A stretch of 64,000 nucleotides of DNA from Aquimarina sp. MMG016 (GTDB taxonomy: Bacteria > Bacteroidota > Bacteroidia > Flavobacteriales > Flavobacteriaceae), in contig NZ_JAGJEA010000003.1 of assembly GCF_018100805.1 (NCBI RefSeq), forward strand, positions 186,001-250,000, in the 5' to 3' direction. Each line of letters starts with the position of its first letter. Positions within the stretch are counted from its first letter, which is position 1. A program made the position numbers and the translations under genes. The notes beneath the pieces are model-generated. The model made no database searches and was not told the origin of the DNA. It worked only from the letters and a program-made list of their open reading frames with translations. This document shows, piece after piece, positions 35,105 through 44,800 of this stretch.

Positions 35105-35701
35105 TTATAATTTCACTGGTCTTTCTGTAAAATTAAATTTCATCAATCCATTACCAAATAATTGGTCATCATAGATCAATTGTACATTTTCATTCTCAGG
35201 AATATTACCAAAATTCAACAGTAATCTTTTAAAAGGAGCTACTTTAAAATTACGCTCAAAAGTTACTCCCGCACAAGGAATTGTATCTCCGGATGTGGTT
35301 ACGATCTTAAAATCCTTCTTCACACCAAAAGCCATATACTTTACTGCATCTTCATAAGACCTGTTAGTATACTTATCCTTCAATAAATCATCTTCTCTTT
35401 CTTGCTGAAATTTGATTTCAATTACTCTTTCATTTTTATATTCCTGATATATCGAATCTATTCTATTAAGATCCTGATTACCTTCATTCTTCAGAATATA
35501 ATATTGTATAGGTACCAATGTGGCATTATACTCTATATCAGAGAAAAAATGTGAAATAGATCTGGATTTCCATCCGGATTGTTCCAGATTAAATAATCGT
35601 TCTTCGATTTCAGTTCGTTGTACTTTTTTATCCTTTTGACAGGATATGGCAAAAAGCAATACTATAATTACTCCTAAAGCTTTTATATAGTGTTTATTCA
35701 T
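35105..35701 (-). CDS. Hypothetical lipoprotein
   Basis: 198 residues with lipobox Cys21 (LLFAISCQKDKK). The body is charged and mostly helical at first (35-120), then beta-rich, with one further Cys (IPCAGVTFERNF). I do not recognise a family. It follows the lipoprotein at 35752 by 50 bp on the same strand, so both may be co-transcribed, possibly from the LytTR-type site e if the 36385 terminator is leaky. Confidence 0.7.
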   Translation of the reverse strand: MNKHYIKALGVIIVLLFAISCQKDKKVQRTEIEERLFNLEQSGWKSRSISHFFSDIEYNATLVPIQYYILKNEGNQDLNRIDSIYQEYKNERVIEIKFQQEREDDLLKDKYTNRSYEDAVKYMAFGVKKDFKIVTTSGDTIPCAGVTFERNFKVAPFKRLLLNFGNIPENENVQLIYDDQLFGNGLMKFNFTERPVKL

Positions 35702-35751
35702 TGTCTATATACTTATTGATCAATTTTGCGAAGGTACAAACTTTATGTCTT

Positions 35752-36297
35752 TTAGATGGAAAAGTCAAATCTGGTAAGCTTTATCCTAAATGAACCATCT
35801 GTAACTGTAATAAATTTGTCCGGATTACTACCCGAAATAAGCTCTCCGGAAAAAGCACCTGTTATGATATCATCTGACCAGCTGGTAATGGTAAAATCAA
35901 ATCTATCTGGATCAATGTTATCCACACCATAATTAATTCCTTCATCTCCATTATCATTAGAAAAATAAAATTGAACTGAAGGTTCTCCAATACCCCCATA
36001 GTTTCTTATGGTTATAGGTAACTCTGCGTTATCTAGATTAAGATCCGATACACTCACGTCCCAAATAATATGATTTTCTCTAGAAATTTTCCTTTCAAAA
36101 CTAAAATAAGTAGGATCTGATATACGATATATATCTATATTACCTGGCCCTATGTAATCTGTATAAATCAATTCTCCATCTACTTTTCCCTGAATATAAA
36201 ATTCTGATTGTATAATGGGAAGTATATCCTCCTCTTTGTCACAACCCAATGAAACAAATAGTATTCCTGTTAATAATAGCATTAGTGTTCTTCTCAT
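35752..36297 (-). CDS. Hypothetical lipoprotein
   Basis: 181 residues; lipobox Cys19 (LFVSLGCDKEED). Beta-rich with YIQGKVDGELIYTDYI near the start and a GAFSGELIS strand near the end, the pattern of small Bacteroidetes beta-sandwich lipoproteins. Function unknown. LytTR-type site e is 208 bp upstream, but a terminator lies between. Confidence 0.72.
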   Translation of the reverse strand: MRRTLMLLLTGILFVSLGCDKEEDILPIIQSEFYIQGKVDGELIYTDYIGPGNIDIYRISDPTYFSFERKISRENHIIWDVSVSDLNLDNAELPITIRNYGGIGEPSVQFYFSNDNGDEGINYGVDNIDPDRFDFTITSWSDDIITGAFSGELISGSNPDKFITVTDGSFRIKLTRFDFSI

Positions 36298-36384
36298 TTT
36301 CCCTTTTTTTATTTTTGTTAGTTACTTAATGTCATAACCTCATTATAGGTTACCTCAATTTCCTTTATTTATTCAAAAAAAAAT

Positions 36385-36410
36385 AAAAAAGACCGCTCAC
36401 CCGAGCAGCC
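36385..36410 (-). terminator. Intrinsic terminator ending a short LytTR-site transcript
   Basis: Minus strand: GGCTGCTC-GGGT-GAGCGGTC, an 8-bp stem with two G-T pairs and a tetraloop, followed by T6. No ORF ends upstream of it, since the 36619 gene already has a terminator at 36542. Confidence 0.8.
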
Positions 36411-36462
36411 TAATAAATTACGTATGATCATAAAATAATTCTAACCAAAAATATCAATAAGT
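36385..36462 (-). ncRNA. Candidate small RNA controlled by LytTR-type site e
   Basis: Site e (36505-36534) and a promoter-like ATTATGTG (36474-36467) are followed by a terminator at 36410-36385, with no ORF in between. The predicted transcript is about 75-85 nt. Alternatively it is a leader of the lipoprotein gene at 36297 with an attenuator-like terminator. Confidence 0.4.
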
Positions 36463-36466
36463 ATTA

Positions 36467-36474
36467 CACATAAT
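36467..36474 (-). promoter_or_regulatory. Promoter-like box after site e
   Basis: ATTATGTG occupies positions 31-38 after the site, the same offset as GTTATTTG after sites c and d. Confidence 0.4.
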
Positions 36475-36504
36475 CTGCTCAATTAGATGAATCCCCACTA
36501 TAAT

Positions 36505-36534
36505 CTTCTGAAAGGTCTATTTGAATTGCTAAAA
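36505..36534 (-). promoter_or_regulatory. LytTR-type site e
   Basis: Minus strand: TTTTAGCAA-N12-TTTCAGAAG. Its distal half-site overlaps the T tract of the terminator of the upstream gene. Confidence 0.6.
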
Positions 36535-36574
36535 CAAAAAACCAAGTAGTATATGCGCTAACTCAACTACTTGG
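36531..36574 (-). terminator. Intrinsic terminator of gene 36619-37776
   Basis: Minus strand: CCAAGTAGT / ACTACTTGG with a 15-nt loop and TTTTTTGTTTT, 45 bp after the stop codon. Confidence 0.88.
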
Positions 36575-36618
36575 CATCCTTATTCGCAAATTAATTTTTG
36601 CATCATGAAAATTGTCTA

Positions 36619-37776
36619 CTATTGTTTTTTTATGAAAAATGCTTTATTCATTCCTTCCATAAAATCCAATGGGTCAGTTGTTTCTCTTTTTTGTGATCCG
36701 ATGACTTTTCCGCCTTTCATTTCGAACTTATAAATATGATTGGTGCCGTCTATATGCATTCTTACTTCATACTTGCCATCTGTCATATCATTCTGTCTTA
36801 CATAGTCTCCTGATTTTTTGCCTTTAAGCATCAATGAATATCTATATAAATCCCAGGTGTTTTCTAGCTTTTCTTTACTAGGATTATCATATTGATCTAC
36901 TCTTCCTGATGTAGCAAAATATTTACCATTCTTATATACATCACAATACATTGGTACTTCTTTATATTTACTGTTTAAAAGTTCTTCGACCTGTGCATAA
37001 ATATTCCAATATATTCTTGGGTTATCTGTGTTTTTTTCCCAATCAAAATATCCATAGTCATTCCATACTCCTCTTATAAATTTTTTCTCAGCTACTTTGG
37101 CATACGGATCATCATTTTTTATAGATACTACTTCAAAAGGAATGCGTGAGAACATTTTATCATCAAAATAGAATTCAAAAGTATATTTACCGTTCTCTAA
37201 TTTACGTTTACTATACGGTTCTTCTGAAGATCCATCACGATCACTTAGTGCAAAATCTACTCGCTCAAATTTAATATACAACTCATTGTTATATTGAGCT
37301 TTATAACATACATCATACACTTCTTTTCCTTCTTTTATCAATCTTAAATGAAATCTGTAATAATCATCCCTCTTTTGTGTACCTCCCATTATACCACCGC
37401 CACCAGAAGCCTTTCGCCCGTTATATTTCTCTGGGTTACCGTCTACATCTTGTTTTGGAGGGAACCCTATAGATACATAATCTAGATCAAGATAACCATC
37501 ACTCGTAAAATCGATGTGCTTCATAAAAGATCGATACATCACTGCCGGAGGAAACGGTTTATCATATTTTAAGGCAGGCACATCGGTAATAAGAATTTTT
37601 CTGTTCGGATCATAATTAGGGTCAGATTTATCTACTTTACTAGATTTATTCTTCTTTTTTAATAGTTTCCCAAACTGCGCATTAGATACGCCTGTGGTCA
37701 TAAATGCAAGAGCCATTAATAATAAAAATGGTCGTCTGCATGTTCTAGTTTGAATAGATGTAAAATTAAATTTCAT
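36619..37776 (-). CDS. Exported protein of unknown function
   Basis: 385 residues from the ATG at 37776; a further upstream ATG at 37824 would lie before the predicted transcription start. A signal peptide follows a basic N-terminus (TCRRPFLLLMALAFMTTGVS, cleaved about NAQ). The mature part starts with a basic KKKNKSSK stretch and then has alternating beta-strands with many aromatic residues (YYRFHLRLIKEGKEVYDVCY, YTFEFYFDDKMF), suggesting a beta-sandwich adhesion or binding fold. Family not recognised. It has LytTR-type site d and an aligned -7-like box, making it one of the best-supported regulon members. Confidence 0.75.
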   Translation of the reverse strand: MKFNFTSIQTRTCRRPFLLLMALAFMTTGVSNAQFGKLLKKKNKSSKVDKSDPNYDPNRKILITDVPALKYDKPFPPAVMYRSFMKHIDFTSDGYLDLDYVSIGFPPKQDVDGNPEKYNGRKASGGGGIMGGTQKRDDYYRFHLRLIKEGKEVYDVCYKAQYNNELYIKFERVDFALSDRDGSSEEPYSKRKLENGKYTFEFYFDDKMFSRIPFEVVSIKNDDPYAKVAEKKFIRGVWNDYGYFDWEKNTDNPRIYWNIYAQVEELLNSKYKEVPMYCDVYKNGKYFATSGRVDQYDNPSKEKLENTWDLYRYSLMLKGKKSGDYVRQNDMTDGKYEVRMHIDGTNHIYKFEMKGGKVIGSQKRETTDPLDFMEGMNKAFFIKKQ

Positions 37777-37798
37777 AGTCGTTTGAATTATATTAATG

Positions 37799-37806
37799 CA
37801 AATAAC
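37799..37806 (-). promoter_or_regulatory. Promoter-like box after site d
   Basis: Minus strand GTTATTTG, exactly 31-38 bp after site d and 22 bp before the chosen ATG; identical sequence and offset to the box after site c. Confidence 0.5.
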
Positions 37807-37836
37807 TATAAACCTGTAATACAATTGAATACGGAG

Positions 37837-37866
37837 TTTCTGAATTGCCAGTTCTAACTTCTAAAA
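37837..37866 (-). promoter_or_regulatory. LytTR-type site d
   Basis: Minus strand: TTTTAGAAG-N12-ATTCAGAAA, 60 bp upstream of the gene at 37776. Confidence 0.55.
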
Positions 37867-37956
37867 GACCTCAAACAGAAGATAAAGCTTCTTTCCTGAA
37901 GATTTGGATCTGGTATTTCTAATGTGCCCAAACCACCAGGCAACTATAGGCAACCA

Positions 37957-38297
37957 ATACCTCAGAGATACTTCATAGCCATGCAATAGATACTACAGCG
38001 CTATCTTGTTAATACCTTAGAGCTATTTCGCAGATACCTCAGCACTATCTCAGTAATGGGTAGGAACTATCTCAGAGATAGTCCTGACCCCTCAGCAACA
38101 GGGCTGTTTTATATGACAGCTTATGGGTAGCTTGTATGACACTAACCTGACAGAGGGGTCTTATAGATGGTCTGGACCCCTATGGAAGATGGGTCAATAC
38201 CCTTAACAAGACACCTCTGTACCCTTATCGAGATGGTAGGTTACCTACTGCGACATACCTATGAGGTATCTCTGAGATAGTGGTTACCCCTATAAAA
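37957..38297. repeat. Degenerate 22-bp (2 x 11 bp) tandem array
   Basis: Cut into 11-mers from 37957, 31 consecutive rows keep phase. CTAT starts rows at 38001, 38023, 38045 and 38067; ATAC at 37957, 37968, 37990, 38012 and 38034; GATGG/GATAG at 38166, 38188, 38232 and 38276; CCCCT/ACCCT at 38177, 38199, 38221 and 38287. Examples are ATACCTCAGAG, ATACCTTAGAG, ATACCTCAGCA, CTATCTCAGTA and CTATCTCAGAG. The array also holds short palindromes (ACTATCTCAGAGATAGT at 38066; GTAGGTTACCTAC at 38237). It is richer in G+C than its flanks and has no ORF. Confidence 0.75.
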
Positions 38298-38455
38298 AAG
38301 AATGAAAAACTCTTAAAAACTATGCAATTGTCATTGTGACAACTGTATAATATTGGTGTTTTGGGCTAAATAAACATTTGACTATAAGTATAGTGAAGAT
38401 TGCTTCTACTTTGTATTCTTTTTAAAAATTCATTTTTTAACACTTTAAAACAACT

Positions 38456-38530
38456 TTTGGCACGAGCGCTATTGCGCAAAGTCAGGAGACGTGTGGGCAG
38501 CAATACCATTATAATTTAATCACTCTTTGG
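38456..38530. other. G+C-rich hairpin-bearing segment, possible repeat element
   Basis: Around GGCACGAGCGCTATTGCGC there is a GCGC-tatt-GCGC hairpin inside a wider CACG/CGTG pairing. Composition differs sharply from the AT-rich surroundings. No ORF; it may be the end of an old mobile or repeat element. The rest of 38298-38675 shows nothing I can name. Confidence 0.3.
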
Positions 38531-38675
38531 AGAGCGGGTAACGCTTTCTACCAATACATCAAAATATAATTGTCTTGTAAACACATCTATCTAATGTACA
38601 GTTGCAATGCTCACAAAATACAATCCTGACTTGTTATGAAATTTATAATTACGACTCATAATCCTACTAAAATAT

Positions 38676-38705
38676 AAAAACTACTTTTCTTGGAAAGTAG
38701 TTTTT
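38676..38705 (-). terminator. Terminator of giant Rhs operon
   Basis: Perfect 12-bp hairpin AAAAACTACTTT / AAAGTAGTTTTT with a 6-nt loop. First terminator after the Rhs stop codon, 144 bp downstream on the minus strand. Confidence 0.85.
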
Positions 38706-38731
38706 ATAACGTTTTCTATGATGGTACATGC

Positions 38732-38815
38732 TTACTCATAGTCGCCACTAGCATTGAAACTTCTGCCAATCTTTGACGGCACCCGAAAGGATTCGGGCGC
38801 AAGCGGGGGCAAACT
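38732..38815 (-). other. G+C-rich tail segment after Rhs gene, possible coding remnant
   Basis: Contains the hairpin CCCGAA-agga-TTCGGG (38782-38797) and a G-rich run. On the minus strand one frame is open for 27 codons and ends KIGRSFNASGDYE-stop. It may be a leftover of another Rhs C-terminal tip, but it is too short to assign. Confidence 0.25.
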
Positions 38816-38848
38816 TTACAGAGCTGCATATGTACTTTCTATTCTTTA

Positions 38849-41800
38849 TTACCTACTTGTAGATTCATCTTCATCAACTTTGTTTTGTTTTTCATTTTTA
38901 TTAAATCCTTCTTCTTTAAAGGGTCCCAAATGTATTGAAAGCCAGATTACCATTTTCTCAATTTCTGAAGCATTTTCTTCTCCAATTTTACCTCCAACGG
39001 TCATTGGTATTGAAATAAGAGGAGGAGAAATAGTTCCAACAGCATTTTGATAATGCAATAAATTTTTTGTTCTATCATCAATTATTCCATTCTCATAATC
39101 TTCATTAATTGAATACAAATTATACGCACCAGCACCATAATTCAATAAACCCAATCCTTTAGCTCTAGCTCTGGCAAACTTATGCTTTCCTCCCATAGAA
39201 CCGTTCCCACCCCATTTCTGTGACCTTAAATTTCCTTTTTTATCCATCCAAGTATTAAAGTTTTTACTATAATAGGTCTCATTACCAACATTCCCCATTA
39301 CACCAAGTGCATTTATGCCATCACTAATAAATGAGCTTTTATTCCCACTATCATTATTAGTTGTCTTAGAATTAGTATCATTGGTAATTGGAATAATTAC
39401 TGTATCTCCTGGATTCATATTCAACTTTTTAAATTTAGGACTAGTTTTAACAAATTCAGGAGCAGGAATATGATCAAAATATTGTTGATTACTATATGTA
39501 ATATCCATCCAATCAACATTTATACCATACCCAGCCATATCTTTAGCAATTTGAGTTGGCCCTTGACCTTCCTTAACTTTATATTGACCAGTAAATACAC
39601 CATTAACAAATTGAGGCTCTAAACCGTCTAAGTCAATTGCTTCAATTGGCATATTCCCTGCAAACTGATAGGGTGTATACCATGGGTAACTTGGTGCTAA
39701 TGGATCTACACTTAAGAACTTAGCAATCCTTGCATCATATACTCTAAATCCATAATCATATTGTACGCCTTCTCCTTTCCAATCATCATCTTTTTCTTTA
39801 CCATTAAACCCATATCGATACTCAGCTGAGTTTCCTTGTCGGTTAGGTAATAGCATCCCAAAAGGATAATAGTCATTATAGGCAACTACATCAGGTGTAA
39901 ATACGTTTCCAACGGCCAACTTACGATCAGTTGTAACACTTAACACATTGCCTAGATGATTACTAAGCTCAAAACGTTTGTCACCAACCTGGCGGTTGTA
40001 GGTGTTAGGTGTTAGGTTTTGGGTATTAGCTAAAAGATCCAAGCTATTTTCTTGTATTCCTAATCGATTGCTACCATAGATATGTTGTTCGTTAAGCGTT
40101 AATGACTTGGTACCGTTCTTATCTTCTTTTGTATAGGTACTCAGCACATGACCTTGTGCATCGCGCTCATAATAGGTAGTGCTTGCCACATTATTTCTGG
40201 TAGTGGTTTTAGAAATCCTGTTACCTGTAGGGTCATAAGCAAATGTAATCACCGTACCATCATCTTTGGTCACGCTTTTTACCTTGGCATCATTACGCCA
40301 CTCGATCGTAAGTCCTTCTTGCTTGTCTCTTAGCAATTGGCCAATCTCGTCATAAACATAGTTATCTTGTTGTTGCCCGCTATCCAGATCGGTGTCAAAA
40401 TTAGCATCTAACCCTACTGTTTCATACACGGATCGTAACTGATTATTCACTTTATTATCCTCGGCATCTACATTATAGTTATAAGACAGGTTGTCCATTT
40501 CTACCATTTGCCCATTAGCATTTTTTGCAGATCGTTGCAAGCTCTGCAGGTTTCCATTACGGTCATAGGTATATGCACTATTATAGTTGCTAGTGCCTTG
40601 ATCGGTATACCCATTCATAGATGTGATACGGTTTAGCTGATCATAGGTATAATGATTTATTTGTGGCGCTAAGGCAGTCTCATCCGTATCGATCAAACTA
40701 GTGACCATTTGCTTGATATTACCATTGTATAGGTTTCTATTGGTCTGTAAAGCTACATTGTTACTATGGGCAAATGCGTTGGTCGCTGTATTGCCTACGG
40801 ATATATAATCACCTTTGTGATACCCTAAAGAATACCCAAACGCATCTTTTGCCACGGCAGAACCGGTTGCTCCATCCTTACCCATATCGGTATCCGGTGT
40901 TAGACTTTCTGAGTTCACACCTTTGATCCAACCTTGTAAGGTATACGCATAATCGATACCCTGTACTTCTTTATCTCCTACAATCATTCTGGCGATTGGG
41001 CCGTGTGCATAATAGAGATAGGATGCATCTTTTTCCCAGATCACTCCATCGGTAGAAGTTTCTACCGCTGTAATCCTATTGTCTGCATCATAGCTGTATC
41101 GATGGATAAACTGATCGGGTTGGTCTTTTTGATAGGTTACCGAGTGTACATTACCACTGATCAAATCGTACTCATAGATGGTATTTTTTACACCTTGTGC
41201 AAAGTTATTAATCGCCATATCCGGGATGATCATCATCAGTTCTTTTACATTGCCATGTACATCATAGTTATAATAACAGCCATTGTCATAGGTGCTTAGT
41301 GCTGTAGCCTCATTATAGGTATCAAAATACAGGCTCATGGCTACCCTATTACGACTGTTATACGGATCGTAGTTGGTTTTAAAGTATTGTATGCCATCAT
41401 TATCAGTATAATCGTATTGAGAAACGGTTACTTCTCTCAGATCGTTACGATCAGTTTTTTCAAATCCGTCTTGATAGCCTGTATTTCCTGTTTTTTGTAA
41501 TCGTCCTTTTTCGGTAATGGTATAGGTTCCTTCTGGCAACCAGATTTCTCCGGCTTCTACAATTCTACCCAGATCATCATAAGTAGAATAACTAAAACGT
41601 TCTGTACCATTTTTAGCGACTTGCCTGGCATTTTGCGAAGCAATGATACGACCCAGTTTATCATACGCAAATCGAGTGATCCCACCATCGGGGGTTTGCT
41701 GCCAGATTAATTGATTCAACGAATTATATTTGTATTCTGTTTGTAAACGATGCTCTGGTAATACCTTCTCATTATTTCTACCTGTAGCCAATGTATAGTT

Positions 41801-44800
41801 AGGCTCATTTACTCGTAAATAGTTAATCTCCTCATGAGCAGCATTATCTAATCGATCGATCCCTTCCGGTGGTACTGTTTGGATCAAATTACCGGCCTGA
41901 TCGTAGTAATACAATGTATAGTGATATTCTTTATCATAGTAGGTCATCGTAAAGGTTTCTTTGGCATTAGCATATGCCGCCTCTGTATATGATCTGATAA
42001 ACTGAGCTTTTTTGGTCTGGAGGTATTGATCATAAGAATCCTTTTGATAGGTTTCTGATACACTGAGGTTGAACTCTGTACACGGATCTTTTTCGATCTC
42101 GATGTCAATATCCATGGATATTTTAGGTTGTAATGGTGCCGGAGGACATACTTGATTTTCTACCAAATAGGTTTCGTTTACAAAGGTGATCCATGAAGGC
42201 GCCCCTTCTGTATTACCGCCAGCTATTTTATAGGCTTGGATTACGTTTTCGATTCTATCAAACCCATAATTAAGTTTTGTACTTCCAAACTCATCTATAG
42301 ACAAATACGCGTAATCATCCGTACTGGTAATGCCCAATGTATTGATATAAGATATATAAGAATCTACCAGGTAGGCAAAATTAAGCTCGCAGAAGAATTT
42401 TTCATCAAAAAATTCTGGTAAAGTGTAATCTGTAATCCTTGCAGAATTTCCATCCGCATCCAGATCCAAGAAATCCATAAAGACAGGATATTGCTCTGAA
42501 CAACTTACCGGAGCTACCGGCTGTGGGATACAGGTTATACAGGTTTGTGGGGTGTTATTTTGGCTTGGAGAATTGTTTGAATCCACATCAAAATTATTCT
42601 CAGATAGTAGGGTGGGATTATCTTGAGAATCAATATTTGCTAATCCGCAACTGAACCTTAGTATGGATGACACTAAACCTGCGGGAGGTGTTTCTTTTGT
42701 ATATTCTATGTATACAGCTCTATTTCCATACGTAAATTCTTCTCCATTTGTATCTAAATAAGTATATGTAAGGTTATTTGCAAATTGTATATCCCCACTT
42801 TCTACAGAAATAATACTTTCTATATTCTTTAAACTTTCGTGATGGGTATTAGAATTCCAATTGCCTAAAACGATACTGGCTACTCTTTCTCCTTCGTTAT
42901 AAAGAAAAGCTCTTCCGCTTCCTTCTGATAGAGAAGCTCCGTGCCAACGTATCGTATTAGTTTCGCTAAAATCAATAGGAGTACAATCACTACTTTGACA
43001 AAGCGATATATAATTATTCGTAAAAAACTCCTGTAAAAAGGTATTAAATTCTGGATGACTACTTAATGAAACATTATCTCGATAAAAGTCCTCATCGTCT
43101 AATAAAGCATTCAAAAATTCTTTAAAAAAGTAGGTGAATTTAGGTGCTAAGGTTGGTTTGTTTTCACAATCCAAAGTGTCGTCAAATGGATCTTCATCAC
43201 CATCTCCAAGATCACAACCAAAGTATAACTGTTGAAATTGTATATCTCCGTCACCTACATCAACCTGATAACCAATTGCACCAAATTCTTCTATGATTCG
43301 ATTTCCATCAGATGTGTATGTTATATTCATTTGAGAATTTCCATCTTCTCCGGGGTATATATCAAACGTTAATTCATCAATAAACTCTATTTCTCGTAAT
43401 GATTCTGTTATACCGTCAAAACCATCATCAGATAATAAAAACTCTATCGTATTATATGAATCCTGATGTCTTATTACTATTTGACTATCCGGAATTGCAC
43501 TTAAAATCCCTGATCCATCCCAGGTAACCTTACTGGCTTCTGCATAATTTGATGAAAAACAAATCCCTCCTGAAGACGAAATATCATCACATACTTTATT
43601 CGTACTTTTTGTAAAAAACTCTTGTAAAAATGTATTGTACTCATTATACTCACTTAGATCTACATCAGGATAATAAAACTCTCCTTTTGCCAAAAGGGCA
43701 TTCATTAAGTTCTTCATATGAAATGCAAACTGCGGTTTAAACGAGGCATCATTACCACATGAAAACTCATCACCTCCACCATCGTCTCCTTCGATATATC
43801 TACAACAACTAAAATCCAATAGTTCATTACCATCTTTGGTAATAGTTCCTGTTACATTTTGATAAGAACCAGTAGTGGTATAATAATAGAAGGTAATATC
43901 TGCTACAAATTCTCCATTAAGTACTGGTCTTTTATCGATACGAATCCCGGAAATATCTTTGATATCCAAACTAGATAGTTCTTGAGATAGGTTGATGGAA
44001 ACTTCTGTTCCGGCACTTGATTGTAAGGTGTACCGGTTGAGGTTGGCAGACCAAGTGATTGCATTTGTAACATTTTCACCAAAAAAGAACTCCGGCAAAT
44101 AGCTGTCTTTATAGATAGCAAGTTCTGTAATAGTATAAGCAGTATTATCTACTTGATTGTTATCTATGATATCATTCAGTACCGATTTTAGACCTTCTTT
44201 AAATAAGTATTTTTTATTACAATCCGAGTATAAGCCACCATTAGTATCATCTAACACATCACCAATACCATCATTGTTTAATCCACATTCTCCGATTGCA
44301 GCACAGGTAGTTCCTGTAAAAATAACTTCGATCGTATTTGCTCCTACCCTTACTGTTGCCAGTACTTTGAATCCATATACACTGGATGTAGGGTCAGAAT
44401 TATCAGAATCATAAAACAGATTGCTAAAACTAAGAATCTCCCATCCGTTAATGGTTCCATTAGGCGTATAATCATACCAGGTATACGATGTATCCCATCC
44501 TGAGGAGGGTAATTGTAGTGTTAGTGCATTGGCACATATAGTGGATGCTATTCCACGAGTGACATCTATCTGTGTGATCAGTGAGGCTCCTTGGTTTTGT
44601 ACATTTCCAGATAGATCAATCGCATCTCCATCCCCGAGGACTCCTCCAAACGCCTCATATAAGGATGGTACAATATATCTACCGGTATAGCCACGAGTGC
44701 CTTCCACAGATTTTTTCTTTCCATTAGCATCTGTTTCGTTTACCATTCCGTTAAGCATAGACTCCAGATCAAAGCTCAAAGGACATCGACCGGTCTGTAG

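Noticed and set aside
37777-37824. ATG at 37824 as start of the exported protein
   Set aside because: It lies upstream of the promoter-like box at 37799-37806 and adds sequence before a proper signal peptide.
37957-38297. CRISPR array
   Set aside because: Repeats are degenerate with an 11/22-bp period and no unique spacers; no cas genes are nearby.
38754-39050. Plus-strand ORF of 98 codons over the Rhs 3' end as an immunity gene
   Set aside because: Most of it is antisense to the Rhs coding sequence, composition follows the Rhs frame, and no promoter or family signature is seen.
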